From NCBI RefSeq assembly GCF_003857055.1, contig NZ_QGSZ01000219.1:1-38373 (forward strand): 38,373 nt of DNA. Direction: 5' to 3'. The position numbers were made by a program, and so were the translations under genes. This document shows positions 1-7,489 of this stretch, in pieces. Below the pieces are notes generated by a model that saw nothing but the letters and a program-made list of their open reading frames with translations, searched no databases and was not told the DNA's origin. This DNA comes from Micromonospora inaquosa. GTDB taxonomy: Bacteria > Actinomycetota > Actinomycetes > Mycobacteriales > Micromonosporaceae. Position 1 is the stretch's first letter. Each line of letters opens with the position of its first letter.

Positions 1-18
1 CCACCCCACCCCACCCCG

Positions 19-79
19 GTTGATCATGAAGTTATTGCCACGACACGCCGCGCGCGAGGGCAATAACTTCATGATCAAC
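19..79 (-). repeat. 61-bp palindromic element, copy 1
   Basis: Perfect 21-nt inverted arms (19-39 and 59-79; the left arm reads gttgatcatgaagttattgc plus c) surround a 19-nt loop. Read on the minus strand, the arms, the loop length, ten contiguous loop bases (cggcgtgtcg) and the flanks (tcgc before, ggggtggg after) match the copy at 19047-19107, so the two are homologous and not independent hairpins. The outermost arm contains TGATCA, and the TGA at 77-75 is the stop codon of the Nudix gene, so the element sits flush against that gene. It probably also acts as a terminator. Its spread mechanism is unknown. Confidence 0.85.
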
Positions 80-518
80 GCGAGTTGAGCAGGAGGGGGC
101 GGAGGGCTGCCACGATCGGGGCATCGGCGGGGAGCCAGGTGACCGAGTCCAGTTCGTCGGCGGTGAGCCACCGGAGCGCCTCGTGTTCCAGCGCCTGTGG
201 CTGGTCGTCGCCGAGCAGGCGGGCCGCGTACACCTTGAGCACCGAGCGGCCGTGCGCCATCCGTACGTTGCGGCCGACCCGGTCGCCGATCTCGACGCGT
301 ACGGCCAACTCCTCGGCGCACTCCCGGATCAACGCGTCGGTCTCCGCCTCCCCCGGCTCGACCTTTCCGCCCGGAAACTCCCACATGCCCGCTACCTCGG
401 GTGGGGCGGAACGCGCACAGGCGAGCACCCGCCCATCCCGGATGATCGCCGCGCCGACGATCACCTTCAGGTCCCGTCGCTCGGCCTGCCCGCCATCATT
501 CGCCCGTTCGGTCCGCAC
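75..518 (-). CDS. Nudix hydrolase, MutT-like
   Basis: This 147-aa protein is a Nudix-family pyrophosphohydrolase. The Nudix box runs from GGKVEPGE to RECAEEL at about residues 50-70, with the REcxEE core intact, so it should bind Mg2+ and hydrolyse a nucleoside diphosphate-X substrate. The size, the preceding WEFPGGK and the AC.R...P.maGmWEFPGG layout match MutT/8-oxo-dGTP diphosphatases, but the substrate cannot be read from sequence. The start is upstream of the conserved core (KVIVGAAII at about residue 18), so an internal start is possible. The last codons (NSR, stop) run into the palindromic element at 19-79, whose arm provides the TGA; the original C-terminus may have been altered by that insertion. 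Confidence 0.85.
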   Translation of the reverse strand: MRTERANDGGQAERRDLKVIVGAAIIRDGRVLACARSAPPEVAGMWEFPGGKVEPGEAETDALIRECAEELAVRVEIGDRVGRNVRMAHGRSVLKVYAARLLGDDQPQALEHEALRWLTADELDSVTWLPADAPIVAALRPLLLNSR

Positions 519-701
519 GGGCGTCCAGGGTGCCAGATCAATCGGCGGTTTGGGTACCGTAGCCGTCCGCTAGGCCAGTAAGACACGGAAGTGTGGGCGT
601 GGACACCCCCTCCGAGCAGCGGGAGACTAGAGGACACCGACAAGACACGGGATGGCGACGATTTGGCCACGAGCCGGCAACGGCGCTTGGGGGGTGCGGT
701 G

Positions 702-1010
702 ATGCGCGTGCTGTTTAACAGCAGGGCCAAGCACGACTACCTTTCCGACGCGTTGACCTTGCTATCTGGTTGGACACGCGAGGGCGAGCAGATCCGACGA
801 ACGCTCGTGATCGACGATACCCAACACGCCGCACTAACTGAACGGGTCAAGGTCGTCGCGGATGCGCTGCATCTGCGACCCGAGATCAGCCGCCGGGCCG
901 ACAGCACCCAGATCCGGGTCGGGCACGGCAGCGGCGAGCCCCTGACCGAGGGCGAGGTCCTGTTGGCCGCCCGCATCGAGGACGCGTACCGGGCGGTCAC
1001 CGAGGATTAA
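702..1010 (+). CDS. Pterin-4a-carbinolamine dehydratase-like protein
   Basis: This 102-aa protein resembles the pterin carbinolamine dehydratase (PCD/DCoH) family: LSGWTREGEQIRRTLVI near residue 20, a central helix, then ALHLRPEI and a C-terminal LTEGEVLLAARIED. In active enzymes the centre reads H-H-(N/P)-x; here it is H57-L-R-P-E, so one catalytic histidine is missing and dehydratase activity is doubtful. I start at the ATG at 702, because the family core begins at once and a purine-rich GGGGGG tract lies just upstream; the frame is open further 5' to 591 but that part looks non-coding. The gene ends 14 bp inside the convergent VOC gene. Confidence 0.7.
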   Translation: MRVLFNSRAKHDYLSDALTLLSGWTREGEQIRRTLVIDDTQHAALTERVKVVADALHLRPEISRRADSTQIRVGHGSGEPLTEGEVLLAARIEDAYRAVTED

Positions 1011-1419
1011 CTATCGTTTCCGAACCCGACCCGGCATCCTGCGGGTACCAGCGCAGCTCCACCGAGTTGCCGTCCGGGTCCCGCACATAGATCGAGGTCG
1101 CCGAACCGCGGGCGCCGAACCTGCTGACCGGCCCGGTCAGCACCGTGAAGGCCCCCGACTCGATCACCTGCGCCCAGTCCAGTGGTGCCACCACCAGGCA
1201 GAAGTGGTCCACGTTCGCGCCCCGCGGCTCACCTCGGACGAGGTCGATGATGCTGTCGGGGCTGATCCGCACCGACGGGAACGGGACGGTGCCGGCACGC
1301 CACTCGTCGACCCGTACCGGTGCCAGCCCGAGCCTGCCGCAGTAGAAGTCCAGGGACCGTTCCACGTCGGCGACGGTCAACACCAGATGGTCGAAACCGG
1401 TAACCCGCAGCGCGCTCAC
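997..1419 (-). CDS. VOC-family (glyoxalase-fold) protein
   Basis: This 140-aa single-unit vicinal oxygen chelate protein starts FDHLVLTVADVERSLDFYCGRLGL and ends with the typical YVRDPDGNSVEL strand. Family members include metalloenzymes (glyoxalase I, extradiol dioxygenases) and antibiotic-binding resistance proteins. Candidate metal ligands are the His of FDHL, the His of VDHFCLVV and the Glu of VELRW. The substrate is unknown. The GTG start at 1419 overlaps the stop of the upstream DUF1801 gene as GTGA, which implies translational coupling. The open frame extends further upstream, but only as an antisense-free shadow of that gene. Confidence 0.8.
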   Translation of the reverse strand: MSALRVTGFDHLVLTVADVERSLDFYCGRLGLAPVRVDEWRAGTVPFPSVRISPDSIIDLVRGEPRGANVDHFCLVVAPLDWAQVIESGAFTVLTGPVSRFGARGSATSIYVRDPDGNSVELRWYPQDAGSGSETIVNPR

Positions 1420-1769
1420 GCCTCCTCCAGGTCTGCCGCCGCGCGCAGCCAGCCGGTGAACAGCGCCGGGTCGACGTCGGCGAGGTCGCGCAGCTTCACC
1501 GCCGCCATCGACCGCGCGCCAGGCACCAGCCGTCCCGACGGGTCGGCGATCTCCTGCCCCCGCCACAACCCGAAGGTGACGTAGGACCCGTACGCCTTGA
1601 TCAGGCAGACCGGGCGCTGGCCGGGCCGGTCGCCCAGGCCCCAGACCGGGTGCCCGTGCCACATCGCGCCGGTCGCTCTCGGCAGGGCCGTCGCGATGAT
1701 CGGCGTCAGCTTCTCGCCGATCTCGCGCAGTGGGCCGGCCAGGCCGGCCAGGTAGTCGTCAACGCTCAC
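1416..1769 (-). CDS. DUF1801-domain protein
   Basis: This 117-aa protein has the DUF1801/YdhG-like layout: an N-terminal helix (SVDDYLAGLAGPLREIGEKL), then the conserved AMWHGHPVWGLG core, CLIKAYGSYVTFGLWRG, and a C-terminal KLRDLADVDPALFTGWL helix. The molecular function of the family is unknown. The start is GTG at 1769, preceded by a GAAAGG ribosome site. It is first in a two-gene operon with the VOC gene and is transcribed away from the LysR gene. The inverted repeat between them suggests control by that regulator. Confidence 0.75.
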   Translation of the reverse strand: MSVDDYLAGLAGPLREIGEKLTPIIATALPRATGAMWHGHPVWGLGDRPGQRPVCLIKAYGSYVTFGLWRGQEIADPSGRLVPGARSMAAVKLRDLADVDPALFTGWLRAAADLEEA

Positions 1770-1850
1770 GTCAATACCTTTCGCTCGGTGTTCCCTGCCG
1801 GTTCACGATCCCCGGACGAGGAACGCCGACCAAGACCTGATGCCGCTACG

Positions 1851-1873
1851 ATCGTTGCCCACAGGTCAACGAT
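1851..1873 (+). promoter_or_regulatory. Candidate LysR operator
   Basis: ATCGTTG, nine bases, CAACGAT: a perfect 7-bp inverted repeat containing the ATC-N-GAT symmetry usual for LysR-type boxes. It lies in the intergenic region between the divergent DUF1801 and LysR genes and partly overlaps a TACGAT -10-like box (1847-1852) that faces the LysR gene. Autoregulation and control of the divergent pair are inferred. Confidence 0.55.
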
Positions 1874-1882
1874 GGGAGCGGT

Positions 1883-2767
1883 GTGCTGGAGCGGTACGAG
1901 GTCGAGACGTTCCTGACGCTCGCGGAGGAACTGCACTTCGGCCGGACCGCCGAGCGGTTGACGGTCAGCACCGGCCGGGTCAGCCACATCGTGAAGAAGC
2001 TGGAACGCCGGATCGGCGCACCGCTGTTCGCCCGCACCAGTCGGGTCGTCCGGCTCACCCCGATCGGCCGGCAGCTCGCCGAGGAGTTGGCCCCGCTGGT
2101 TGCCGGGGTGGACGAGGCCGTCCGCCGCGCGACCGACGCCGCCCGCGGCGTGACCGGGACGCTACGGGTGGCGTTCCTCGGCGAGTGGACCGCTCCGGTG
2201 CTGCTCCGGGCGGTGGCCCTGTTCGGTGAACGGCACCCGGACTGTCGGGTGGAGGTGCACGAGGCGCAGCTGTCCACCACCCGATCCGGGCTGCTCGACG
2301 GGTCGACGGACGTGTTGATCGCCTCGTACCCGTTCGACGGGATGGCCACCGGCCCGGCGCTGCTCTCCGAGGATCGGGTGCTGGCGGTGGCGGCGGGTCA
2401 CCCGCTCACCCGGGAACGGTCGGTGTCGTTGGAGGTGCTCGCCGACCACCCGGTGGTGCAGTACCCGGCAGTGACCTCGGCGGAGTTCAAGCGGGACCGC
2501 ACCCCGGAGCGCACCCCGGGCGGCCGGCCGGTGCCGAGAGGGCCCGCCGGAAACACCTTCTCCGAGATGCTGTCCCTGGTCGCGCTGGGCCGGGGTGTCC
2601 TGCCGGTGGGTGAGCACACCCGGCGCTACTACCCGCGCCCGGACGTGGTGTACGTGCCCATCCACGACGCGCCATCCATCGAGCGCGGGCCGGTCTGGTT
2701 GCCCAGCAACACCACCACCCGGGTACGCGAGTTCGTGCGCGCCGCGTCCGACGCGAACCCCCGATGA
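1883..2767 (+). CDS. LysR-family transcriptional regulator
   Basis: This 294-aa protein has a LysR-type winged helix at residues 1-60 (TFLTLAEELHFGRTAERLTVSTGRVSHIVKKLERRIGAPLFARTSRVVRLT) followed by a periplasmic-binding-protein-like effector domain (about 88-290). The first residues differ from the more common FlxvaeegSf.rAA pattern, with LHFGRTAERL typical of the actinobacterial LysR group. The start is GTG at 1883, eight bases after GGGAG. The inducer is unknown. It diverges from the DUF1801-VOC operon and its stop codon overlaps the next methyltransferase start (ATGA), so it is also co-transcribed with that gene. Confidence 0.9.
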   Translation: MLERYEVETFLTLAEELHFGRTAERLTVSTGRVSHIVKKLERRIGAPLFARTSRVVRLTPIGRQLAEELAPLVAGVDEAVRRATDAARGVTGTLRVAFLGEWTAPVLLRAVALFGERHPDCRVEVHEAQLSTTRSGLLDGSTDVLIASYPFDGMATGPALLSEDRVLAVAAGHPLTRERSVSLEVLADHPVVQYPAVTSAEFKRDRTPERTPGGRPVPRGPAGNTFSEMLSLVALGRGVLPVGEHTRRYYPRPDVVYVPIHDAPSIERGPVWLPSNTTTRVREFVRAASDANPR

Positions 2768-3519
2768 GACACGCCGAGTTTCGCCACCACCGGCTGGTCC
2801 AGGTGTACGACGCCGAGTGCCGGTGGGGGCCGGACGACGACTTCTTCCAAGCGGTGGTCGACGAGACCCCGGCCGTCCGGGTGCTCGACCTCGGCTGCGG
2901 CACCGGCCGGCTGACCGTTGCCCTCGCCGCCGCTGGCCACACCGTCACCGGTGTCGACCCGGCCGGCGCGTCCCTGGCCGCCGCCCGCGCCAAGCCGGGC
3001 GGCGAGCGGGTGACCTGGATCGAGGGCACCTCGGCGTTGCTGCCGGAGCGAGCGTTCGACGTGGCGGTGCTGACCAGCCACGTCGCGCAGTTCTTCGTCG
3101 ACGACGCGGAGTGGGCGCGTACCCTCGCCGACCTGGCCCGGGCGCTCGGGCCCGGCGGCCGGCTGGTGTTCGACGCCCGCGACCCGGCGGACCGTCGCTG
3201 GGAGCGGTGGAACCCGGTGGATTCGTACCGGGTGGTCAGGCTGCCGGGCGGCGGCGAGGTCCGCGCGTGGACCACGGTCACCGGGGTACGCGACAGAGTT
3301 GTCGACTTCACCCACCACTACCACTTCGACGACGGCGAGGAGATCCTCAGCTCGGCGTCCCTGCGCTTCCGCACCGAGGCCGAGCTGCGCTCCTCGCTGA
3401 CCACTGCGGGGTTCCTCGTGGACCGCATCTACGGGGGCTGGCGCGGCGAGCCGGTCGGCCACGGTGACGGCGAGTTCGTGGTCCTCGCCCGGGTGGGCAC
3501 GTTGGCACCGGTTTTCTAG
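2764..3519 (+). CDS. Class I SAM-dependent methyltransferase
   Basis: This 251-aa protein carries the SAM-binding motif I VLDLGCGTGRLTVALAAAGHTVTGVD (about residues 40-65) and motif post-I/II residues up to RALGPGGRLVFDAR. It belongs to the UbiE/methyltransf_25 type that acts on small molecules; the C-terminal half (HHYHFDDGEEILSSASLRFRTEAEL) gives the acceptor pocket, which I cannot assign. The start overlaps the LysR stop codon in ATGA, so translation is coupled to the regulator. Confidence 0.85.
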   Translation: MRHAEFRHHRLVQVYDAECRWGPDDDFFQAVVDETPAVRVLDLGCGTGRLTVALAAAGHTVTGVDPAGASLAAARAKPGGERVTWIEGTSALLPERAFDVAVLTSHVAQFFVDDAEWARTLADLARALGPGGRLVFDARDPADRRWERWNPVDSYRVVRLPGGGEVRAWTTVTGVRDRVVDFTHHYHFDDGEEILSSASLRFRTEAELRSSLTTAGFLVDRIYGGWRGEPVGHGDGEFVVLARVGTLAPVF

Positions 3520-3529
3520 CCTGGATCGC
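3517..3529 (+). promoter_or_regulatory. Candidate leaderless promoter of the PH-domain gene
   Basis: TAGCCT (3517-3522) fits the actinobacterial -10 pattern TAnnnT and ends seven bases before the ATG at 3530, which places transcription start at the start codon. TGGGCA at 3494-3499 is a weak -35 with 17-bp spacing. No Shine-Dalgarno sequence is present. The -10 overlaps the TAG stop of the upstream methyltransferase. Confidence 0.35.
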
Positions 3530-3892
3530 ATGGCGAACATCGCGTACGACCGCAAAGAGCAGGTCCAGCAGATCGAGAGTGGCCTCCTCGAAGGCGAGCA
3601 GATCATCGCCGTCTACGACGCTGTCGGCACCGGCACCGGGTTCATCGGGCTGACCGACCGACGGGTGATCATCCAGGACCGCTCGTTCGTCGGAAAGCGG
3701 TTCGCGATCACCAGCATCCCGTACTCGAAGATCACCAGCGTGAGCGTGGTCAGCAACAAGTCGTGGGGTGGTTCGTTCTTCTCCACCGGCGCCATCGCCA
3801 TCCACGTCGGCACGCACACCTACGAGGTGGAGTTCCGTGGCGCGCAGAAGAGCCACCACGTGCACAACGTGATCCTGCACCACATCTCCTGA
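3530..3892 (+). CDS. Bacterial PH-domain protein
   Basis: This 120-aa protein is a single bacterial pleckstrin-homology-like domain. LLEGEQIIAVYDAVGTGTGFIGLTDRRVIIQD is the signature opening, in which the domain sets off a LTDRRVI strand, followed by the IPYSKITSVSV strand and a closing helix (KSHHVHNVILHHI). Domains of this type (YokE/bPH_1) form small beta barrels; cellular role is unknown. The ATG at 3530 directly precedes the conserved core. No transmembrane segment is seen. It is followed by a hairpin terminator at 3909-3941. Confidence 0.8.
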   Translation: MANIAYDRKEQVQQIESGLLEGEQIIAVYDAVGTGTGFIGLTDRRVIIQDRSFVGKRFAITSIPYSKITSVSVVSNKSWGGSFFSTGAIAIHVGTHTYEVEFRGAQKSHHVHNVILHHIS

Positions 3893-3908
3893 CGGCACGT
3901 CCCGTCGT

Positions 3909-3941
3909 GGGCCCGGCTGGCGTAATTGCCTTGCCGGGCCC
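3909..3941 (+). terminator. Hairpin terminator after the PH-domain gene
   Basis: A perfect 9-bp GC-only stem (gggcccggc/gccgggccc) starts 17 bp after the stop codon. The 15-nt loop contains an inner ggc/gcc pairing. No U tract follows, as is common for actinobacterial terminators. Confidence 0.55.
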
Positions 3942-3992
3942 GCGGTGTCTCTGGTGTCCTCGGTCGACAGCCGCGCGAAGGGAGCAGCCACC

Positions 3993-4091
3993 ATGCCAGA
4001 CACAGCGAGGTCCCCCGAATCCACCGTCATCCGATCTGAGGAATCGAGACTTCGTGAACAGGACCGTTCCCCTGGAACTGGGCGCCACTGA
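3993..4091 (+). CDS. Possible 32-aa leader ORF (uncertain)
   Basis: An ATG at 3993 follows AAGGGAG by about eight bases and opens a 32-codon frame ending 21 bp before the next methyltransferase. The predicted peptide is polar and charged (PESTVIRSEESRLREQDRS). There is no recognisable homology, so it could be a leader peptide, a small protein or chance. It is listed because the ribosome site is better than that of many genes here. Confidence 0.2.
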   Translation: MPDTARSPESTVIRSEESRLREQDRSPGTGRH

Positions 4092-4112
4092 CCCCAACCC
4101 CGGAGGCCGCTG

Positions 4113-4847
4113 ATGTCGGTCTTCGACGATCCCGGCCTCTTCGGCCGGCTGTGGGCCGCCGACTACGACGACGGCGACACCAACCCGGACCCGGCCCCCG
4201 CCGTGGACTTTCTGGCCGACCTGGCCGACGGTGGTCCGGTTCTCGAACTGGCGATCGGCACCGGCCGGGTCGCGCTTCCGCTGGCCGAGCGCGGCCTCGC
4301 CGTGCACGGCGTCGAGGCCTCTGAGGAGATGCTCGCGCACCTGCGGGCGAAACCCGGCGGCGAGCGGATACCCGTGGTCGTCGCCGACATGGCGGACGTG
4401 CCGGTGGAGGGTGAGTTCCGGCTCGCGTACCTGGTCTTCAACACCCTGTTCAACCTGGTGGACGCCGAGCGGCAGGCGGACTGCTTCCGCAACGTCGCCC
4501 GCGTGCTGTCGCCCGGTGGCGCGTTCGTCATCGAGACGTTCGTGCCCGACCCGCGCACGTTCGACTCGGACGAGCAGGTACAGGTGCGGGCCGTAACCGA
4601 GGAATCCGCGACGATCCGACTGCACAAGTACGACCGGCCGGAGCAGCGGTTCATCCGGCAGACCATCACGTTCGACGCGGACGGTGTGCACCTGAAGCCG
4701 TTCGCCATGCGGTACGCCTGGCCGCACCAGATCGACGAGATGGCGCAGCGGGCAGGGCTCCGGCTCACCGAGCGGTACGCCGACTGGCACCGGCGACCGT
4801 TCCAGGCCGACAGCCCGTCGCACATCTCCGTCTACCGGGCGGAGTAG
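4113..4847 (+). CDS. Class I SAM-dependent methyltransferase
   Basis: This 244-aa protein has motif I VLELAIGTGRVALPLAERGLAVHGVEASEEML (about residues 46-75), a variant with ELAIGTG in place of DLGCGTG, and motif III region RVLSPGGAFVIETFVPD. The family is methyltransf_25-like small-molecule methyltransferase. The conserved C-terminal FAMRYAWPHQIDEMAQRAGLRL helps identify a subfamily common in actinomycetes; the acceptor is unknown. The start is ATG at 4113 after GGAGG. It stands as a single gene, followed directly by the large palindrome at 4854. Confidence 0.85.
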   Translation: MSVFDDPGLFGRLWAADYDDGDTNPDPAPAVDFLADLADGGPVLELAIGTGRVALPLAERGLAVHGVEASEEMLAHLRAKPGGERIPVVVADMADVPVEGEFRLAYLVFNTLFNLVDAERQADCFRNVARVLSPGGAFVIETFVPDPRTFDSDEQVQVRAVTEESATIRLHKYDRPEQRFIRQTITFDADGVHLKPFAMRYAWPHQIDEMAQRAGLRLTERYADWHRRPFQADSPSHISVYRAE

Positions 4848-4853
4848 CGGTTT

Positions 4854-4928
4854 GATCGACTCGGGTTCCGGAAAGTCGGGCTGTCATCGTGGTGATGACA
4901 CCCCGACTTCAAGGAACCCGAGTCGATC
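4854..4928. repeat. 75-bp near-perfect palindrome
   Basis: Two 35-nt arms (4854-4888, 4894-4928) match at 31 of 35 positions around a 5-nt gtggt loop. The arms start gatcgactcgggttcc and end gtcatc. The four mismatches include a ggA/ttG stretch, as expected for a drifting repeat and not for selection on a perfect terminator. The element starts seven bases after the methyltransferase stop and ends well before the next gene. It may terminate transcription. It differs in sequence from the GTTGATCATG family. Confidence 0.75.
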
Positions 4929-5005
4929 GCTGATGTGCCACTGTGGGCACGGCGGCCTGGCACCGCGGTGCCGGGGTCGATCGCCGTCAGCGGAGGCGGG
5001 TGCCC

Positions 5006-5290
5006 ATGTTGACCAGACGGATTGAACGAATCCTCCTAGCCCTGGCGCTCGGCCTGCTCGTTGTCGGCTGGGTCCTCCGGGACAACGAGCAGGGCACGGC
5101 CCATACGATCGGCCGGGTGCTGGTGCCCCTCGGCGGGCTCTGCGCCATCGTCGCCGGTATCAGCTCGGCCCGTCGCGCCAAGCGCGAGAACAACCGACTA
5201 CGCGCAACGCTGCTCGGCAGTGACACCGCACCGGGAACAGACGAGCGCCCTGACCGTCATGGCGGCGAAGAGGACAGCCCGAGCCGGTGA
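5006..5290 (+). CDS. Small two-helix membrane protein, unknown
   Basis: This 94-aa protein has two predicted membrane helices: ILLALALGLLVVGWVL (about 9-24) and VLVPLGGLCAIVAGISSA (about 38-56). A basic stretch (ARRAKRENNRLRATL) follows, and the tail is polar and likely cytoplasmic. No family is recognised. I start at the ATG at 5006 because GGAGGCGGG lies five bases upstream; the longer open frame from 4943 has no ribosome site and reads out of the palindrome region. Confidence 0.6.
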   Translation: MLTRRIERILLALALGLLVVGWVLRDNEQGTAHTIGRVLVPLGGLCAIVAGISSARRAKRENNRLRATLLGSDTAPGTDERPDRHGGEEDSPSR

Positions 5291-5373
5291 TTCGAGCCCC
5301 TCACACCGTCGGCTGATTCTGCTGGTAGCAGTAGGTGTTGATCCGCAGGTCTCGCGTCGGGTGAGCTGACAAC

Positions 5374-6651
5374 ATGACGGACGCCTCCCGTTTTCCACGC
5401 TCCTCGCCGTACTGGCCGGTGGTCAGCCACCCTCAGCTCCGGCGCGTTCTGCCCGGGCTCGCCGTCTCCGCGTTGGGCGACGGGATGGCGGTTGTCGCGG
5501 TGTCCTGGCTCGCCATCCAACTCGCCCCGCATGATCAGTGGGGCCCCTGGATCGCGGTGGCCATGGCGGCGTACACCCTGCCCAGCGCGGCCGGGACTGT
5601 CGTCTTCGGTCGGCTGCTGCGCGGTCGCGGCGGTGCCCAGCTCGCCGGGTGGGACGCGATCCTGCGGGCCACGGCACTCGCGGCAATCCCCATCGCCTAC
5701 CTCTTCGGCGCGCTCAGCATCGGGCTGTACGTCGTCCTGCTGGCCGCGTCCGCATTGCTGCACTCGTGGGGTTCCGCCGGGCGTTTCACACTGATCGCCG
5801 AACTGCTGCCGCAGCGACACCACCTGCCGGCCAACGCGGTGCTCGCCACCATCGCCGGGTTCGCCACCATCGTCGGTCCACCACTGGCGGGCGTCCTGAT
5901 CGCCTGGGTCGGGCCGGTCTGGGTCATCGCCATCGACGCCGCCACCTTCGCCGCGCTGGCCCTGACGTACCGCCTCGCCCTCCCTGCCGTCGGCAGCGAC
6001 CACCCGTACGAGCGCGGCGCGTCGCGGACCGCCGGGTTCGCAGTCATCCGCCAGAACCCCGCCCTGCTGGGTCTGCTGGCGCTGAGCCTCGCGTTCTTCT
6101 TTCTGTTCGGGCCGGTGTACGTGGCGATGCCGATCCACATCACCAACGACCTGCACGCCTCCGCGACGCTGCTGGGCGCCTACTACACCGCGTTCGGCGT
6201 CGGTGGTCTCGTCGGAGGGCTGATCGCCGGACACCTGCGCCGCTGGCCGCTGCGGGCCACCACCATCGGCATCGTCGTCGGCTTCGGCATCACCATGCTC
6301 CCGCTGGGCCTGGGTGCACCCCTTGGCGTGTCGCTGCCGGCGTTCGCCCTGGCGGGCCTGATCTGGGCTCCGTACATGTCCACGTCGATGGCGCTGTTCC
6401 AGCGCAGCACGTCCATCGCGCAGCTACCGGCGGTGCTCGCCGCGAATGGCGCGATCCTCGTGGTGGCGGTGCCCCTGGGCACCATGCTGGGTGGGCCACT
6501 GGTGGGTGCCATCGGTGCCCGGCCGACGATGCTGCTCTGCGCAACGGCAATCGTGACGGTCGGCCTGGTCGCCGGAGGATTCGCGATTCCGTGGCGGAGC
6601 CCGCGATCCTCCGGCGACCCAGCAGTCACCGAGGTCAGTGCCGGTCGCTGA
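5374..6651 (+). CDS. MFS transporter, EntS-like
   Basis: This 425-aa major facilitator protein resembles the EntS/MefA drug-exporter branch (MFS_3 type). The N-terminus reads LPGLAVSALGDGMAVVAVSWLAIQLA (helix 1), and the loop between helices 2 and 3 holds FGRLLRGRGGAQLAGWDAILR. Helix 7 begins LLGLLALSLAFFFLFGPVYVAMP, and about 12 hydrophobic segments are visible. It probably exports a small hydrophobic compound using the proton gradient. The gene is monocistronic and converges on the ArsR gene with an 18-bp gap. Confidence 0.85.
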   Translation: MTDASRFPRSSPYWPVVSHPQLRRVLPGLAVSALGDGMAVVAVSWLAIQLAPHDQWGPWIAVAMAAYTLPSAAGTVVFGRLLRGRGGAQLAGWDAILRATALAAIPIAYLFGALSIGLYVVLLAASALLHSWGSAGRFTLIAELLPQRHHLPANAVLATIAGFATIVGPPLAGVLIAWVGPVWVIAIDAATFAALALTYRLALPAVGSDHPYERGASRTAGFAVIRQNPALLGLLALSLAFFFLFGPVYVAMPIHITNDLHASATLLGAYYTAFGVGGLVGGLIAGHLRRWPLRATTIGIVVGFGITMLPLGLGAPLGVSLPAFALAGLIWAPYMSTSMALFQRSTSIAQLPAVLAANGAILVVAVPLGTMLGGPLVGAIGARPTMLLCATAIVTVGLVAGGFAIPWRSPRSSGDPAVTEVSAGR

Positions 6652-6669
6652 TCTGCACGTCGACGATTG

Positions 6670-7020
6670 TCAGCTTCCCGCGTTGTCGGTGCGGTGGCGT
6701 TCGACCGTCTCGGCGATGCGCTTGATCCGGCGGAGTCGGGCATCCCAGGTGGAGCCGACCGCCGACAACTGGGCGACCGCGCGGGCGAGTTGCGCCTCGT
6801 CCACCTGGTAATGACGCTCGCGACCGGCCGGCTCGGCGTGGATCAGACCAACCCGGTCCAGAACAGCCAGGTGTTTCGAGACGGCCTGGCGGGTGACGGG
6901 TAACCGCCTGCTCAACGAGGTGGCTGTGCCCGGCCCGTCAGAGAGCAGAAGATCGATCATCGTACGCCGAATCGGGTCACCGATCGCCGACCACAACTCG
7001 TCGTCGACCGCCGTGCTCAT
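6670..7020 (-). CDS. ArsR-family regulator
   Basis: This 116-aa winged-helix repressor opens DELWSAIGDPIRRTMIDLLLSDGPGTATSLSRRLPVTRQAVSKHLAVLDRVGLI, with the recognition helix at RQAVSKHLAVL, then the wing EPAGRERHYQVD. There are no cysteines for metal sensing, so this is the non-metal ArsR group commonly paired with SRPBCC proteins. The ATG at 7020 overlaps the SRPBCC stop codon (ATGA), so it is the second gene of that operon. Its likely operators are the two GCAAC-N5-GTTGC sites upstream of the operon. Confidence 0.88.
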   Translation of the reverse strand: MSTAVDDELWSAIGDPIRRTMIDLLLSDGPGTATSLSRRLPVTRQAVSKHLAVLDRVGLIHAEPAGRERHYQVDEAQLARAVAQLSAVGSTWDARLRRIKRIAETVERHRTDNAGS

Positions 7021-7475
7021 GCGATCGCGACCAGCCGCGCCACGTACGCGCCCAGCCGGGGCATGTAGTGGTCCCAACCGTTCTCGTGGTCGCGGTACTG
7101 CTCTTCCAGGACGGCGATCTCCCAGCCCATCTCGCGGAACCCGGTCTCGGTCATCCGGATCTGCGTCCCCGTGCCGTTGGGGATCAGGTCGAAGGTGACG
7201 AGCAGCGCCTGCCCGCTGCGGTCCGCCTCGGTGAAGCACCACCGGAAGGAGAACCGCTTCGGTGGGTCGACCTCGACGACGGCGAACGCGACGGTCTTCG
7301 TCTCGCCGGTGTCAGCGTCGCGCCACACCAGCTCGCCGGGTGCGCCGGCGACCGACTCGAACCGTGCGTCGTCGGGCCACCACTCCCGCATGTGCTCGGG
7401 TTGGCTGACCACCTCGAAGACGACCTCGGGGGACGCGTTGACGTGGATGTCTCGTTCGATCGTTCCCTGTTCCAT
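7017..7475 (-). CDS. SRPBCC (AHSA1-like) protein
   Basis: This 152-aa START-like/SRPBCC protein begins IERDIHVNASPEVVFEVVSQPEHMREWWPDDARFE, followed by VEVDPPKRFSFRWCF and LVTFDLIPNGTGTQIRMTETGF, the standard AHSA1 order. The domain forms a helix-grip hydrophobic cavity. The ligand is unknown. I choose the ATG at 7475 because GAAAGG lies eight bases upstream; a TTG at 7493 would put the start inside the operator region. It is operon leader, followed by the ArsR gene, a widespread arrangement in which the ArsR partner represses the pair. Confidence 0.85.
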   Translation of the reverse strand: MEQGTIERDIHVNASPEVVFEVVSQPEHMREWWPDDARFESVAGAPGELVWRDADTGETKTVAFAVVEVDPPKRFSFRWCFTEADRSGQALLVTFDLIPNGTGTQIRMTETGFREMGWEIAVLEEQYRDHENGWDHYMPRLGAYVARLVAIA

Positions 7476-7489
7476 GCGCACAACCTTTC

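Noticed and set aside
1..17. ccacc tandem repeat as CRISPR or microsatellite
   Set aside because: Only about three units, and it corresponds to the ggggtggg flank of the palindromic element.
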